Origin: CAZQBY01 sp964592405 [NCBI: uncultured archaeon]
Lineage (GTDB): Archaea > Altiarchaeota > Altiarchaeia > JAFGQM01
Direction: 5' to 3'
NCBI GenBank assembly: GCA_964592405.1
Contig: CAZQBY010000001.1
Coordinates: 78,737-142,736, forward strand
DNA: 64,000 bases
The notes beneath the pieces are model-generated. The model saw only the letters and a program-made list of their open reading frames with translations, made no database searches and had not been told where the DNA came from. Of this stretch, positions 42,794 to 52,490 are shown piece after piece. Position numbers and translations under genes: made by a program. Positions within the stretch are counted from its first letter, which is position 1. Each line of letters starts with the position of its first letter.

Positions 42794-44893
42794 ACCAAAG
42801 AAAAAGGCCATTCCGGTCTTCATCAGAATGAACATGCCCAAAGTAGCTGGTACCAACAAGGGAGCGAGTTTCAGTCCAGCGCTTTGTTTACCCTTCCTTA
42901 TGAGACCTATGAGCAGTGAGCCGAAGAATCCTACACTGAACAGGGAGATCATAGCAAAGATTTCCAGATACTCCGGCTTTATGCAGGAGGGAGGTAAGGG
43001 AGGAGCACCTCTTTCATACTGTTCCAGATAAGTTATGCCAAGCTCAGGGTTGATGTTTTGTGCATCGGTGCTGTTCTTTGGATTCAATCCATGCTCCCTT
43101 TCCCATGTATCTGCTATACCATCGCGGTCAAAATCCTTGGGGCATCCGCCCCCGCCAAGCGAGAGCATATCAAAACCCTGCATACCGCCCATCATAGGTC
43201 CAGCTCCTGCGGATGAGATGTCGATATCCATCTCCTCAGGCTGGAATCTGTTCATAATATCAACAAACTGAATAGAAACTGAGAAGAGCAGTGGCGCTCC
43301 AAGAACCATGCCAAAGAGAATGAATAGTATATAGGACATGGTGTTTGCGGCCATCTCTTTTTGTAAGAGCCTCATCTGTCTTATATCATTGCCAATACCC
43401 TGCAGAATCTGTGGCAGTTCGCCACCAGCTTTCATACCCTGAATAAGAAGGCGTATGGTTCTCTGGAGGACATTGGATCTCACCCGGTTCCCCATATCTG
43501 TCAGGGCATCTGCGAAGGATTTGCCTCCCAAAGTTTCCTTCTGCGCTATTTTTATCTCCTCTGCAAGGGCTCCAAACTCCTTTCTGGCGGAGACCCAGAG
43601 GGCATTATAGGGTGTCATACCAGCTGATATGTTGGCACTGACTATCTGAAGAACGTCGGGTAAGGCATTCTCAACTTCATCTGTACGCTTATCTGCCATC
43701 ATATTGATAACCGAATATATGATCACCCAGACTATGCCAAAGGAAAAAATTGCTGCAATAACCACAAGTAACAGATCCCAGTTCAAAAGAAAAAAGCCGA
43801 TTGTAGATACTAGAGCCGCCAGAACCACTCCATTGACTATTGTGATACCGGTTATCTCAATCTGTGTCTTCTCAATACCGCTGTAGATGATGAGCATGTT
43901 TATCTTTTTCTTCCAGCCAAATGGTGAGAACCTCCCAACCCTCCTGTATATGCCCTGCAGGAAGCCGGAGACTCCCTTTGCCACGAGCTTGCCTAGGTTT
44001 ATTGGGATAGAGAGAATGGTCGTAAAGAACACAAATACACTGTGGGACATCCTACCAAACATGCCTCTAATCCCTCTGCTGACTGCCCTGAACGGGCTGC
44101 TGATGGTCCTTCTTCTCTTCTCCCGCCTCTCCAGTTTTTTCTGGGCTTCAGCCTCCTCAATAATTCTTTGTTCCTCTAAAATCTCCTGAATTCTCTTGGC
44201 TCTCTCGGAGATATAAGGACTTATGGTTTTGGGACCAGCAAGCCCAACCTTCTCCTCTTTGGATACCATGCCTGCTTTGGATCCCCTCTTATCAACTATC
44301 CTGAATGTAGGCTCCTTTTTGGCGGCTTTTGCCTTATTGATTTTATAAATCTCCGTAAGAGGGAGATCCTTTCCGCCAACAGTTCCGCCGGCAGGAGCAA
44401 TAGCCTGGTCTTTATCCTCTTCTGCATGTTTCTCTTCTCCATGTTTTCCCTCCCAGCCTGTTCTGCTTGGAGTTTTCCCTTCCGGTTTTTTGCTCTCCTC
44501 TGCTTTCTTAGCTACTACTCTGGCCTCTTTTTTGACTTTTTTCTCCTTTTTCTCGGATTTCCACCTATCCAGAACCCTGCTCAGTGCCTTGTCAATATCC
44601 TTGAGTCTTGAATAGGCCAGCAGTGTGCCCCTTTTTAGAGCTTCTTCCTCACTCACACCAAGCCTCTTCATGATGTCCTTCCTGAGTTTCTTCTCCGGAC
44701 TGCCAAATAATCCCTTTTTTGTCTGCAATAGGGCTGAAAGAAGCTCCTCTGTTTTGAGAGCCGCAATCCCGGGTCTGAGTGGAACCAAAACCTCCTTCTT
44801 GCCAGTCCTCTTCACTTTTGCTCCATCTCCAGACGGTGCGGCTTTGCTTCTGCGTTCTTCCTCTATTATCTCATCCAGGGATTTTATATCCAT
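42776..44893 (-). CDS. Type IV pilus platform protein (T2SSF), extended
   Basis: 705 aa from ATG 44893, nearly twice the size of a lone T2SSF half. Residues 1-270 are a charged cytoplasmic extension (Lys/Glu rich). The T2SSF core follows, with VENALPDVLQIVSANISAGM and IRLLIQGMKAGGELPQIL between membrane helices. Near the C-terminus, CPKDFDRDGIADTWEREHGL is a thrombospondin type 3-like calcium motif in a loop predicted outside, then further helices. It anchors pilus assembly with ATPase 1. A GTG at 44920 would add nine residues. Confidence 0.85.
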   Translation of the reverse strand: MDIKSLDEIIEEERRSKAAPSGDGAKVKRTGKKEVLVPLRPGIAALKTEELLSALLQTKKGLFGSPEKKLRKDIMKRLGVSEEEALKRGTLLAYSRLKDIDKALSRVLDRWKSEKKEKKVKKEARVVAKKAEESKKPEGKTPSRTGWEGKHGEEKHAEEDKDQAIAPAGGTVGGKDLPLTEIYKINKAKAAKKEPTFRIVDKRGSKAGMVSKEEKVGLAGPKTISPYISERAKRIQEILEEQRIIEEAEAQKKLERREKRRRTISSPFRAVSRGIRGMFGRMSHSVFVFFTTILSIPINLGKLVAKGVSGFLQGIYRRVGRFSPFGWKKKINMLIIYSGIEKTQIEITGITIVNGVVLAALVSTIGFFLLNWDLLLVVIAAIFSFGIVWVIIYSVINMMADKRTDEVENALPDVLQIVSANISAGMTPYNALWVSARKEFGALAEEIKIAQKETLGGKSFADALTDMGNRVRSNVLQRTIRLLIQGMKAGGELPQILQGIGNDIRQMRLLQKEMAANTMSYILFILFGMVLGAPLLFSVSIQFVDIMNRFQPEEMDIDISSAGAGPMMGGMQGFDMLSLGGGGCPKDFDRDGIADTWEREHGLNPKNSTDAQNINPELGITYLEQYERGAPPLPPSCIKPEYLEIFAMISLFSVGFFGSLLIGLIRKGKQSAGLKLAPLLVPATLGMFILMKTGMAFFFGSMFGT

Positions 44894-44962
44894 CTTCCCA
44901 CTGCCACCTACTGGGCTCACGCCAGCGATCCTGTCGAATCTTCATTTGATATCTCAAAAATC

Positions 44963-46474
44963 CTATCTGAAATTATAGTATATAGGCCCTGTATCTTCTG
45001 TTTCCCTAAGCTCGTCCTCTACCGCATCAAACTTCGGCCCCTTCGTGATAATCGTGCCACCTATGATGGAGTATTGGGATTTCACAAGTCCGGCATCCTC
45101 CAACATCTTTACCCAGCCTTCCAAAAGCTTTTTGTCGACTCCAAGCTCTTTGACGGCATTGCCTATGCTTATCTTCTCTCTATGGTCAAGAATCTCCAGT
45201 AACCGGTCTATTTCTGTGAGCACCTCCCGCCCTGTGCCAATTATCTCCTCCTCGGGTATCTCCCCTTCCTCAGGGCTTTTTTGCACCGCTTTTGCCGTTT
45301 CTTCCCTTCCAACTTCCTCTTTAACCCCCGTCCCCTCCTTGGTCTTCTCTTTCGCCTCCTCCGGGATTTGCCCCTCCACCCCAAGTTCCTCTTTAACGGC
45401 TTCTCTGGCCTTTTTAAGTAATCTATCTCCAGCCTCTTCTTTTTCCACTTCTTCCCTGAGGGCCTCCCGGATGCTCTTTAGGGGCTTTCTTGTCCAACCC
45501 TTTTCAACCTCTGCCTGTTCCTTCTCACTCACTATAAGTGTGGCTGAAACCAGTTTGCCACTTCCTTCGAGCTTCATTATCCTGACACCCTGAACATTAC
45601 GCCCCATCTCAGGTATTTCACCTGCCGCCATCCTTAAGACACGACCTGTAGATGTTGTAAACATAACCTCATCATCTCCACGAACAGCCCTTGCAGCTAC
45701 TACTAAACCATTACGCTCATTAGTCTTTATGTCTTTGACTCCAAGTCCACCACGTCTCTGAAGGGGATACTTGTCAAATGATGTGCGTTTACCGTAACCA
45801 TTTTCAGTTGCAGTGAGGAGTGTAGCACCCTTGGCCACCACAGTAGCACCAATCACACTACTTCCTTTCTTGAGTCTGATTGCCCTAACCCCCATGGTCC
45901 CTCTCCCTGTTGGTGATACCTCCTCCTCGCTGAATTTTATTGCATAACCATCACTGGTCGAGACCAGTATCTCATCTTTACCTGTAGTCAATAGAACCCT
46001 TACGAGATCATCATACTCTCCCAGTTTTATTGCTATAATGCCTCCCCGTCTTGGATGACTATACTCACTCAGATTGGTCTTCTTTATCATACCCTCCTTA
46101 GTCACCATGGTGAGATAATAATCCTTCCTAAATTCGCTTATCCTCATAGCTGAGGTTATCTCCTCCAGCTTCTTCAATTCTAGGAGTTTTGTGATAGGTT
46201 TACTGCGCCCCTTGGCAGGTATCCTGCCAACCTCCAACCAATGCACCCTCCCCCTGTCTGTGAAGAACAACATCAGGTCCTTGGTTGAAGCCACAAATAT
46301 TCTCGCTAGGAAGTCACCCTTTCTCGTCCTCAGGCCCTTCACACCCTTACCACCCCTTCGCTGGGCACGATATTTGTCGAGTGACAATCTCTTCATATAA
46401 CCCTGATTAGTGACAGAAACTATAACGGCCGGTCCCCTCTTTCCTCCCTCCTCATTCCTTTTCAAGCGTATCAT
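44963..46474 (-). CDS. Stand-alone GyrA C-terminal beta-pinwheel fused to wHTH
   Basis: 503 aa. Residues 1-315 contain about six GyrA-CTD blades, including the canonical GyrA box QRRGGKG (39-45) and variants PRRGGII (141-147), TGRGTMG (189-195), QRRGGLG (239-245) and MGRNVQG (290-296). In gyrase this domain wraps DNA. No gyrase catalytic domain is attached or adjacent. An acidic linker (316-415) leads to a winged helix (416-485; NAVKELGVDKKLLEGWVKML) that matches the N-terminus of the protein at 48996-49718. It sits between two T2SSF genes. Confidence 0.8.
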   Translation of the reverse strand: MIRLKRNEEGGKRGPAVIVSVTNQGYMKRLSLDKYRAQRRGGKGVKGLRTRKGDFLARIFVASTKDLMLFFTDRGRVHWLEVGRIPAKGRSKPITKLLELKKLEEITSAMRISEFRKDYYLTMVTKEGMIKKTNLSEYSHPRRGGIIAIKLGEYDDLVRVLLTTGKDEILVSTSDGYAIKFSEEEVSPTGRGTMGVRAIRLKKGSSVIGATVVAKGATLLTATENGYGKRTSFDKYPLQRRGGLGVKDIKTNERNGLVVAARAVRGDDEVMFTTSTGRVLRMAAGEIPEMGRNVQGVRIMKLEGSGKLVSATLIVSEKEQAEVEKGWTRKPLKSIREALREEVEKEEAGDRLLKKAREAVKEELGVEGQIPEEAKEKTKEGTGVKEEVGREETAKAVQKSPEEGEIPEEEIIGTGREVLTEIDRLLEILDHREKISIGNAVKELGVDKKLLEGWVKMLEDAGLVKSQYSIIGGTIITKGPKFDAVEDELRETEDTGPIYYNFR

Positions 46475-46486
46475 TTTGATCCTCCT

Positions 46487-47362
46487 TTAGACTATGGGCC
46501 TCTTGTTCTTTATTATACCTACAAGCATGAACTGAAAGAAAAACATGAACACCACTATCCCTCCAAAAACCAGATTTTTGTCTATGGCACCAAAAATGTC
46601 GACAAGTGTTGAGAGTATAATAAGGAGGGTTATGCCCTGCGAGGGAAGGACAATCACCATAAGCATGTACATCAGGGACCAAAGATTCATCTCCTGACCA
46701 TATGCTTTGATTTTTGTCTCCTTGTCGCGTGTCAGATCATTGCTGATGGCCTTCAGGGCAATGCTTACATCTGAGCCGGTGTACATACTGTTCACTATCT
46801 GCCATATTATCCTCCTCAGGAAGGGTGAAGATGTGTGCATACCCACTTCATCTAGGGCCCGGATAACTGACTCGCCGCTTTCTACCTTCTTGATAACCTC
46901 GCCGAACTCTTCTGAGCATTCCCCATAGCCGCCGTTGGCCACATGCACCAGAGCATCAAAGATTGGTATTCCGGCACTTGTCTGTATTTCAAGATCCTTA
47001 AGCGCATAGCCCAAGTTCTTCTCTATCATGGCAGATCTCTTTCTTATCTTGACCTTTGGCATCAGGAGCATGTAGATGAGCATAAATATGCTGAGGCCCA
47101 CTGAGGCACCTATGGCCATCGGCAGGCCAATATCTAGTTTGTTTACAAGATAAGCAGGGAGGGCTATGCCAACAAATGTTGCCAATCCCACGGACAAAGC
47201 CATATATATGACAATGGAAATATAAGTCAGGGGGGTAACATGTATGCCTGCCCTCTCAAGATCCCACTCAAGCCCCGGTGTAATCCTCTCAAGCTTCTGG
47301 GCTAACCCTATAAACGGCTTTGATGTGTTTATAAGTCTTTGGGATTCAAAGGCTGAGGGCAT
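46487..47362 (-). CDS. Type IV pilus platform protein (T2SSF), short form
   Basis: 291 aa with membrane helices at about 45-95 and two near the C-terminus. The T2SSF core reads IEKNLGYALKDLEIQTSAGI and SPFLRRIIWQIVNSMYTGSD. It matches the TadB/FlaJ-type half of the inner-membrane platform. It follows ATPase 1 by 83 bases and precedes the GyrA-pinwheel gene by 12, so all are probably co-transcribed. Confidence 0.88.
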   Translation of the reverse strand: MPSAFESQRLINTSKPFIGLAQKLERITPGLEWDLERAGIHVTPLTYISIVIYMALSVGLATFVGIALPAYLVNKLDIGLPMAIGASVGLSIFMLIYMLLMPKVKIRKRSAMIEKNLGYALKDLEIQTSAGIPIFDALVHVANGGYGECSEEFGEVIKKVESGESVIRALDEVGMHTSSPFLRRIIWQIVNSMYTGSDVSIALKAISNDLTRDKETKIKAYGQEMNLWSLMYMLMVIVLPSQGITLLIILSTLVDIFGAIDKNLVFGGIVVFMFFFQFMLVGIIKNKRPIV

Positions 47363-47445
47363 GGCATTACTTTATTTTACCATTATGTTATCCTTATTAT
47401 CTTTATTAAATGAATAATCTGAATACCCGTGTCAGTATCCAGCAG

Positions 47446-48987
47446 TTATCTCTTCAGCCCTTCAAGTTCTGCCTTTCCGGCCATCAGTTGCTCATACGTG
47501 CTACCTGCTCCAATCTCCTGCATAACCCTTTCCCTATCCATGTAATACTCTGAAACTACCCTCCCAACAGAGTCAACATCCCTTACCCCGTTGTCCAGCA
47601 TCCAATTCAGTACAGACATCTTGTCTTTGAGATTCTTTCTTATCTCGGCCTCCGTATAGCCTGTGTGCATTTCTATCTCATCTATAAGCCTCCTGCTCTT
47701 ATTAACGGGTTTGATTGAATCCGTCTTGGCATCCCACCGGTAGAGGATGTTTATCTCTGGCTCCTCACCTTCAGTGGTGAGCACCTCAGCCAACTCAAAT
47801 GTCCGTCTGGCACCGGTTCTTCTGTTTCTGTACTGAACAACTATAAGATGGAGCGATTCCATAACGGTCTTTGGCACATCCATGGGTGGGTTGGTTAGCC
47901 TCTTAACCACTTGATAAGCCCTTTCTGCGTGGAATGTACCATACACTGAATGACCCGTATGCATAGCCTCAAAGAGGACCTCAGCCTCCCGCTTCCTTCT
48001 AACTTCACCTACCACTATCCGGTCTGGCCTCATTCGCAGGGAGTTCTCCATCAGGTCCAGCATCCCCACCTCTCCCTCACCGCGCGGATTTGGCGGTCGT
48101 GTATTCAATGGAACCCAATGGAGGAAAGAGGGCAGGTTCAGCTCTCGGGTATCCTCAATTGTCACGACTCTGTGATTCGGCGGGATGAATGGCATAAGTG
48201 CGTTCAGCAGTGTTGTCTTACCGGATGCAGTCCCACCAGCTACAAGCATAGACAATTCATACTCCATGGCAAGCCAGAGCAGAGCTGCCACATCCACCTG
48301 CACAGTCTTGATCTTGGGGTCTATTAGGTGTATGATGGTCCACGGTATTCTGCTAAACCGCCGTATTGTTATTGTGTTTCCTGCCGTAGATATCGGGAAA
48401 AGGGTGGCATTGACTCGGTCTCCGGTGGTCAGGTGGGCGTCCAGCAGTGGCTCAGCGGAGGTTATCTCTCGGCTCACCAGCCGGGCAACCCTCGATGCCA
48501 GATTTTGTATAGCCTCTTCTGTCCCCATGCTAATATTGGATTTAAGCCAGCCGTACTTCTTGCTGTAGACCCAGACGGGTTCTCTGGCACTGTTGACAAC
48601 TATCTCTTCAAGGCTATCATCAGCCAGAAAGAGCTCCAAGTCGCCAAGCCCTATCATCTCATTCACTATCCGGGTTGAAAGCATTTCCTTTATTTCTTGC
48701 TTCATGTTGGGCAGTTCCTTGCCGAGTGCATTCTCTGCATCCTTTCTGAACTTCTCCTTGAGTTCCAAAAACAGTCTTGGGTCTAATATCTCTCGGGCTT
48801 CTATCTCCATATCGGCAACAAGTCTGGATTTCACATCATTCATTACAACCCGTGTAGTTGTACTTACCTCTGGCACCTTCGCATTGTAGTGAAGAACATA
48901 GTCGCCCACATCAGCAATTTCCACAAGTACGGGTATCTTCCCAGCCTTCAGGTTGTATTGCTCTTTGATTTTGGTTTCCCCAGCCAT
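47446..48987 (-). CDS. Type II/IV secretion ATPase 1 (TadA/PilB/FlaI type)
   Basis: 513 aa. The N-terminal domain (1-200) is followed by Walker [15 protein letters not shown], the Asp box [13 protein letters not shown], Walker [12 protein letters not shown] with the preceding SLRMR, and the His box [11 protein letters not shown]. It powers pilus assembly or retraction. It lies eight bases downstream of the wHTH coiled-coil gene and upstream of the short T2SSF gene. Confidence 0.93.
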   Translation of the reverse strand: MAGETKIKEQYNLKAGKIPVLVEIADVGDYVLHYNAKVPEVSTTTRVVMNDVKSRLVADMEIEAREILDPRLFLELKEKFRKDAENALGKELPNMKQEIKEMLSTRIVNEMIGLGDLELFLADDSLEEIVVNSAREPVWVYSKKYGWLKSNISMGTEEAIQNLASRVARLVSREITSAEPLLDAHLTTGDRVNATLFPISTAGNTITIRRFSRIPWTIIHLIDPKIKTVQVDVAALLWLAMEYELSMLVAGGTASGKTTLLNALMPFIPPNHRVVTIEDTRELNLPSFLHWVPLNTRPPNPRGEGEVGMLDLMENSLRMRPDRIVVGEVRRKREAEVLFEAMHTGHSVYGTFHAERAYQVVKRLTNPPMDVPKTVMESLHLIVVQYRNRRTGARRTFELAEVLTTEGEEPEINILYRWDAKTDSIKPVNKSRRLIDEIEMHTGYTEAEIRKNLKDKMSVLNWMLDNGVRDVDSVGRVVSEYYMDRERVMQEIGAGSTYEQLMAGKAELEGLKR

Positions 48988-48995
48988 AATATGGA

Positions 48996-49718
48996 TTACC
49001 CTCTACTGCTGTTCTTTTTTCTTGTTACAGCGGACTTCGTTCTGCCTTTGGTCTGCCCGTTGCTCTTATTTGCTGATGCAGTTGGTGCAACTCCCTGTTC
49101 CCCCTTCTTCAACTCCTCCAGTATCTGGCGGAGAGTCTCGATGTATTCCGTGAGCTTCTTCCCCTCCGCGATAAGCAGATTCATATACTCCATGACCTTC
49201 TGTTCTTCGTCCTGAAGCTTCCTCATGTTCTCCTGCACTATTGCCTCCTCATCCTCTATCCGCTTTCTTATGAGGAGATACTTCATGGATGTATCAATGG
49301 GTTTTTCCTGTTTTGCCGGTTCCGGCTTCCCAACAGCCGGAGTAGCCGTGGTGGTCATGGCAACTGCTTTTGCTTCTCCTGCAGGCTTCTGTGGGACTTG
49401 TGCCTTCACTGCAGGTGCAGTTACACCTGCGGCTGGAGCAGATTTTGTCTCTTCGGTCTTCAATCCCGGGGCTTGGATGCCCTCCTTGCCACCTCCTGTC
49501 AGAAGGGTGTCAAACTTGGGTCCTCTCTTGACAAAGGCTCCGCCTATGACGGAGTAGTGTAGCTCCACAAGTCCAGCCTTCTCCAGCATACGCGTCCAGC
49601 TCTCTATGTGCTCTTTATCTGTTCCAAGTTCCTTGGCGGCATCCGAGACCTTAATAGTGTCTTTTTTCTCTAACAACTCTACGAGCTGATCCATGCTTGT
49701 CGAGACCCCCTCATCCAT
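48996..49718 (-). CDS. wHTH plus coiled-coil protein of the pilus locus
   Basis: 240 aa. Residues 8-75 form a winged helix (AAKELGTDKEHIESWTRMLE, then AGLVELHYSVIGGAFVKRGP) closely similar to the C-terminal domain of the GyrA-pinwheel protein. An Ala/Pro/Thr-rich linker (about 80-145) leads to a coiled coil (150-215) and a basic tail. The coiled coil recalls archaellum FlaC/D/E proteins, but homology is not evident. It starts one base after the stop of the upstream ATPase gene. Confidence 0.7.
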   Translation of the reverse strand: MDEGVSTSMDQLVELLEKKDTIKVSDAAKELGTDKEHIESWTRMLEKAGLVELHYSVIGGAFVKRGPKFDTLLTGGGKEGIQAPGLKTEETKSAPAAGVTAPAVKAQVPQKPAGEAKAVAMTTTATPAVGKPEPAKQEKPIDTSMKYLLIRKRIEDEEAIVQENMRKLQDEEQKVMEYMNLLIAEGKKLTEYIETLRQILEELKKGEQGVAPTASANKSNGQTKGRTKSAVTRKKNSSRG

Positions 49719-49719
49719 C

Positions 49720-50514
49720 TCAGAACACCTGTTCTTCCAGATATATAACTATTCCCTCATCCCCTATCTTGAAAGGCACCATCTTTTTCAGATGGTTGGT
49801 GAATCTCATCTTGAGGACCTCTATGGCTCGTGTCCTCACAGAATCCCGCCTTATGTTATAAAGGACAACCACACCATCAACCACAAATTCCTCAATGCCG
49901 TTTCGACTATACACATTGGGTTCCTGCTCACATTCAGTGGTAACCAGATTAACTGAATTATATCCCCTTAATGAGTCAAACAGCACTTTGATATACGCCC
50001 TGTATTTCCTATCGTCCGAAAATGCTACTGCTAGGTCCGAGAGCGAGTCTATTATAACCCTGTCTGGATGAAATGGCATGGTGACCTCTTTTATATCCAC
50101 GGACATGTTCTTCAACCTGCCTATAACCTGCTCGATGCTCCTCTCTTTGACTATTGTCTCAATTGAGCGGGCGATATCATACGGCTCAACCCTTTTTATA
50201 GCAAAATTTCCATTTTTCTCAAGTTTGTCCAGATCCCAGCCGAAACTGTTATACATGTGGCCCTTTATCCTCTCGGGTTCCTCATTTAGCGAGAAAAACA
50301 CAACCTTCTCACCATTCAGGGCAGCGTGATATGCTGACTGGGTGACAAACATGGTCTTCCCACTGCCACATCCTCCTGATATTAAAATTGTACTGCCTCT
50401 CTCTAATCCCTCCGTATCTAGCATTCTGTCAAAGGTGGAGACATATGTTGGTGAATACTCCAGATTGTAGGGGTTTTCCACCTCAGGACCGCCGGTATCC
50501 ATTCTTTTTGCCAT
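49720..50514 (-). CDS. KaiC/FlaH-like RecA-family ATPase
   Basis: 264 aa. Walker A is ISGGCGSGKTMF (about residues 45-56); Walker B is DRVIIDSLSDLAV; a DNA- or partner-binding C-terminal strand set follows. Its position beside secretion ATPase 1 matches FlaH, the archaellum KaiC-like subunit that binds the motor ATPase. Nucleotide binding looks intact; hydrolysis cannot be judged. Confidence 0.8.
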   Translation of the reverse strand: MAKRMDTGGPEVENPYNLEYSPTYVSTFDRMLDTEGLERGSTILISGGCGSGKTMFVTQSAYHAALNGEKVVFFSLNEEPERIKGHMYNSFGWDLDKLEKNGNFAIKRVEPYDIARSIETIVKERSIEQVIGRLKNMSVDIKEVTMPFHPDRVIIDSLSDLAVAFSDDRKYRAYIKVLFDSLRGYNSVNLVTTECEQEPNVYSRNGIEEFVVDGVVVLYNIRRDSVRTRAIEVLKMRFTNHLKKMVPFKIGDEGIVIYLEEQVF

Positions 50515-50558
50515 TTTCTATTTTTGTCTGATTAAACATCTCCTATATAAGCAGCTTT

Positions 50559-50882
50559 CTAGTCAGCTGCAAAGCCATACATCTCTCCCACTCTCTTGGC
50601 TGCCAGGGAAGAGCCGGATATCAGTGCAAAGAGGGCTACCAGAAATATGGTAACCACATAGAAGTTACTGTCTCCGGCCAGTTTCTCCATCTTTAACAGC
50701 ACCATTATCCAGCAGGCAAATACTATAGCCACTATAGTCAGAGCGACCAGGTAGCGGAAAAGGTTGCTTATCAGTGTATCGGTTATGCCCTTTCCTGCCT
50801 TCCTCAGCCATGCCAGCGAGATGAAACCCATGGCGATGATGAGGTATATGATCACCACAAGTATTGCATCATCCATTTTCAT
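50559..50882 (-). CDS. Small three-helix membrane protein, 107 aa
   Basis: Three predicted transmembrane helices (about 5-25, 44-66, 78-95) separated by short charged loops (LRKAGKG; KMEKLAGD). It overlaps the upstream gene by 14 bases. The locus position suggests a membrane component of the pilus system or its sensor; I know no family. Confidence 0.65.
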   Translation of the reverse strand: MKMDDAILVVIIYLIIAMGFISLAWLRKAGKGITDTLISNLFRYLVALTIVAIVFACWIMVLLKMEKLAGDSNFYVVTIFLVALFALISGSSLAAKRVGEMYGFAAD

Positions 50883-51444
50883 CGAGTGTGATTACAGCAT
50901 CACAGAACTGAGTAAGCTGACTGATAAATTCCGGGTCTGTTTCCTTTTCAACCGACATGAGTATGCCCCTCAGGCCCCAGACACGCATCCTGCCAGTCAG
51001 GAAATGGCTGAACTTGGCCACAGTCCCAACACTCCGGTATATCAACAGTGTGGAGAGCGAATCCATAAACAGAAACTTGTCCTCAGAGGGTATGTGCCGG
51101 ATAGCCTCCCCCATCGCCACACCTATACCGGTCAGGTTTTCGGGTGTGTCAAGATAAAAAACCTTCTTGTCATTCTGGTCTATCTCTCCCCCCGATGTCT
51201 TGGTTATACAGTCGATGAAGAAGAGATTGTCAGTCTTGATTCCCTCTTCCTCAAGTATTCTTTTCATTGTCTTATAGGGCTTATTGACTGTTATATAAAC
51301 TCCGGGCAGATTTTCCTCATTGGCAAGCACCCTGAGTATCTCAATGTTTGTCTTCTGGTAGTCAACACTTTTCACGTTTATGAGAACTATTAGGTTCTTG
51401 GGCAGAGATCTTATGTAATCCAGCAACTCCTTCATATTCTTCAT
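50869..51444 (-). CDS. Degenerate KaiC-like protein without Walker A
   Basis: 191 aa from ATG 51444. The fold resembles RecA/KaiC proteins: LPGVYITVNKPYKTMKRILE and the Walker-B-like FLFMDSLSTLLIYRS, but there is no GxxxxGKT/S. It is probably an inactive partner for the two intact KaiC-like ATPases on either side. A TTG-started longer frame (to 51528) would overlap the upstream gene; ATG 51444 or 51435 is preferred. Confidence 0.6.
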   Translation of the reverse strand: MKNMKELLDYIRSLPKNLIVLINVKSVDYQKTNIEILRVLANEENLPGVYITVNKPYKTMKRILEEEGIKTDNLFFIDCITKTSGGEIDQNDKKVFYLDTPENLTGIGVAMGEAIRHIPSEDKFLFMDSLSTLLIYRSVGTVAKFSHFLTGRMRVWGLRGILMSVEKETDPEFISQLTQFCDAVITLDENG

Positions 51445-51517
51445 ATTCTTAATATTATAGACACCTATTAATGTCGCAGAGAATAAAAAAGGAGTTGGGT
51501 CGTTCCCTGAGCCGTTC

Positions 51518-52339
51518 TCAAAATCCAAAAAACCGCCTCTTTTTCTCTTTTTCCCTAACCTCTTTTCTCATTGCCTGCAGGGCCTCCCTCACCTTCTCGG
51601 CATCAAGTTCACTATCGCCTTCTGTAAGTACCTTCTGCCACTCGTTGAGTGTTCTTTCCGCCTCTGCTTCAATACTGCTCCCGCTCAGGATATCCACACC
51701 CCCCCATTCCTCATGGATATCGCCCCCTTCCATCCTTGGAACCCTAAGCATTCGCACGTTGCGTTCCCTTTTAATTTCAATAGTCCCCTCGGTCATTGAT
51801 TCTACAGCCGTTACTATATGGGGCTCAAACATGCCTTTTTGCATCTCAAGCAGACATACAATATTTTTCCCCCTAACTATCTGGCTTATCCTCTGTATGA
51901 ACTTAAAAACAACATCCTTCTTGTTCATGAGGAAAAGATAAGATAGGTCATCAACTATCATCCTCGGATTCTCGGACTCAAAACTGGAGGTGAGGCGCTC
52001 ACAGTTGTAGGCTATGTCTATCAGATCCTCAAAGTTACCCACCAGGGAGGGTACCCTTTTATTGACCACACCATTGTATAAGATGAACTTTACATTGGGA
52101 TTGTCCCGCACATTCCATCCGCACCTTTCCATACTTAACAGGGCGCGGTCTAGGGAGTAATTTGTCAGCAGATAAATGCCTTCATCATTGTTGCTGGCAC
52201 CCCGGTAAAGGAAGTTCCTGAGCAGTGTAGTCTTACCGGCTCCGGGTTCACCTATCACGAGTATCATCGAACCCGGTATCAGGCCGCCGCCAAGCATCTC
52301 ATCCAGCTTCTCCAGACCCGTAGAGACCCTTTCCATCAT
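51518..52339 (-). CDS. KaiC-like RecA-family ATPase 2
   Basis: 273 aa. Begins VSTGLEKLDEMLGGGLIPGS, the classic KaiC/RadA entry sequence, then Walker A GEPGAGKTTLL and Walker B RMIVDDLSYLFL. A charged C-terminal coiled region (about 225-273) ends EKEKKRRFFGF. It heads the RecA-like trio and follows a 151-base gap after the minor-pilin gene, so it probably has its own promoter. Confidence 0.8.
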   Translation of the reverse strand: MMERVSTGLEKLDEMLGGGLIPGSMILVIGEPGAGKTTLLRNFLYRGASNNDEGIYLLTNYSLDRALLSMERCGWNVRDNPNVKFILYNGVVNKRVPSLVGNFEDLIDIAYNCERLTSSFESENPRMIVDDLSYLFLMNKKDVVFKFIQRISQIVRGKNIVCLLEMQKGMFEPHIVTAVESMTEGTIEIKRERNVRMLRVPRMEGGDIHEEWGGVDILSGSSIEAEAERTLNEWQKVLTEGDSELDAEKVREALQAMRKEVREKEKKRRFFGF

Positions 52340-52490
52340 CCAGCACCATCAAAATATACCACAAAATATTTGTGCATCTGTGCATCCGCCATATTGCCTA
52401 CATTATATTTGCTTATCAAGACTTAAAATCTGACTTTGACTCTTCCTCTTCTTCTAGTGTGTCTGGCATGCTCCGTTATGTCCTAAGTAT

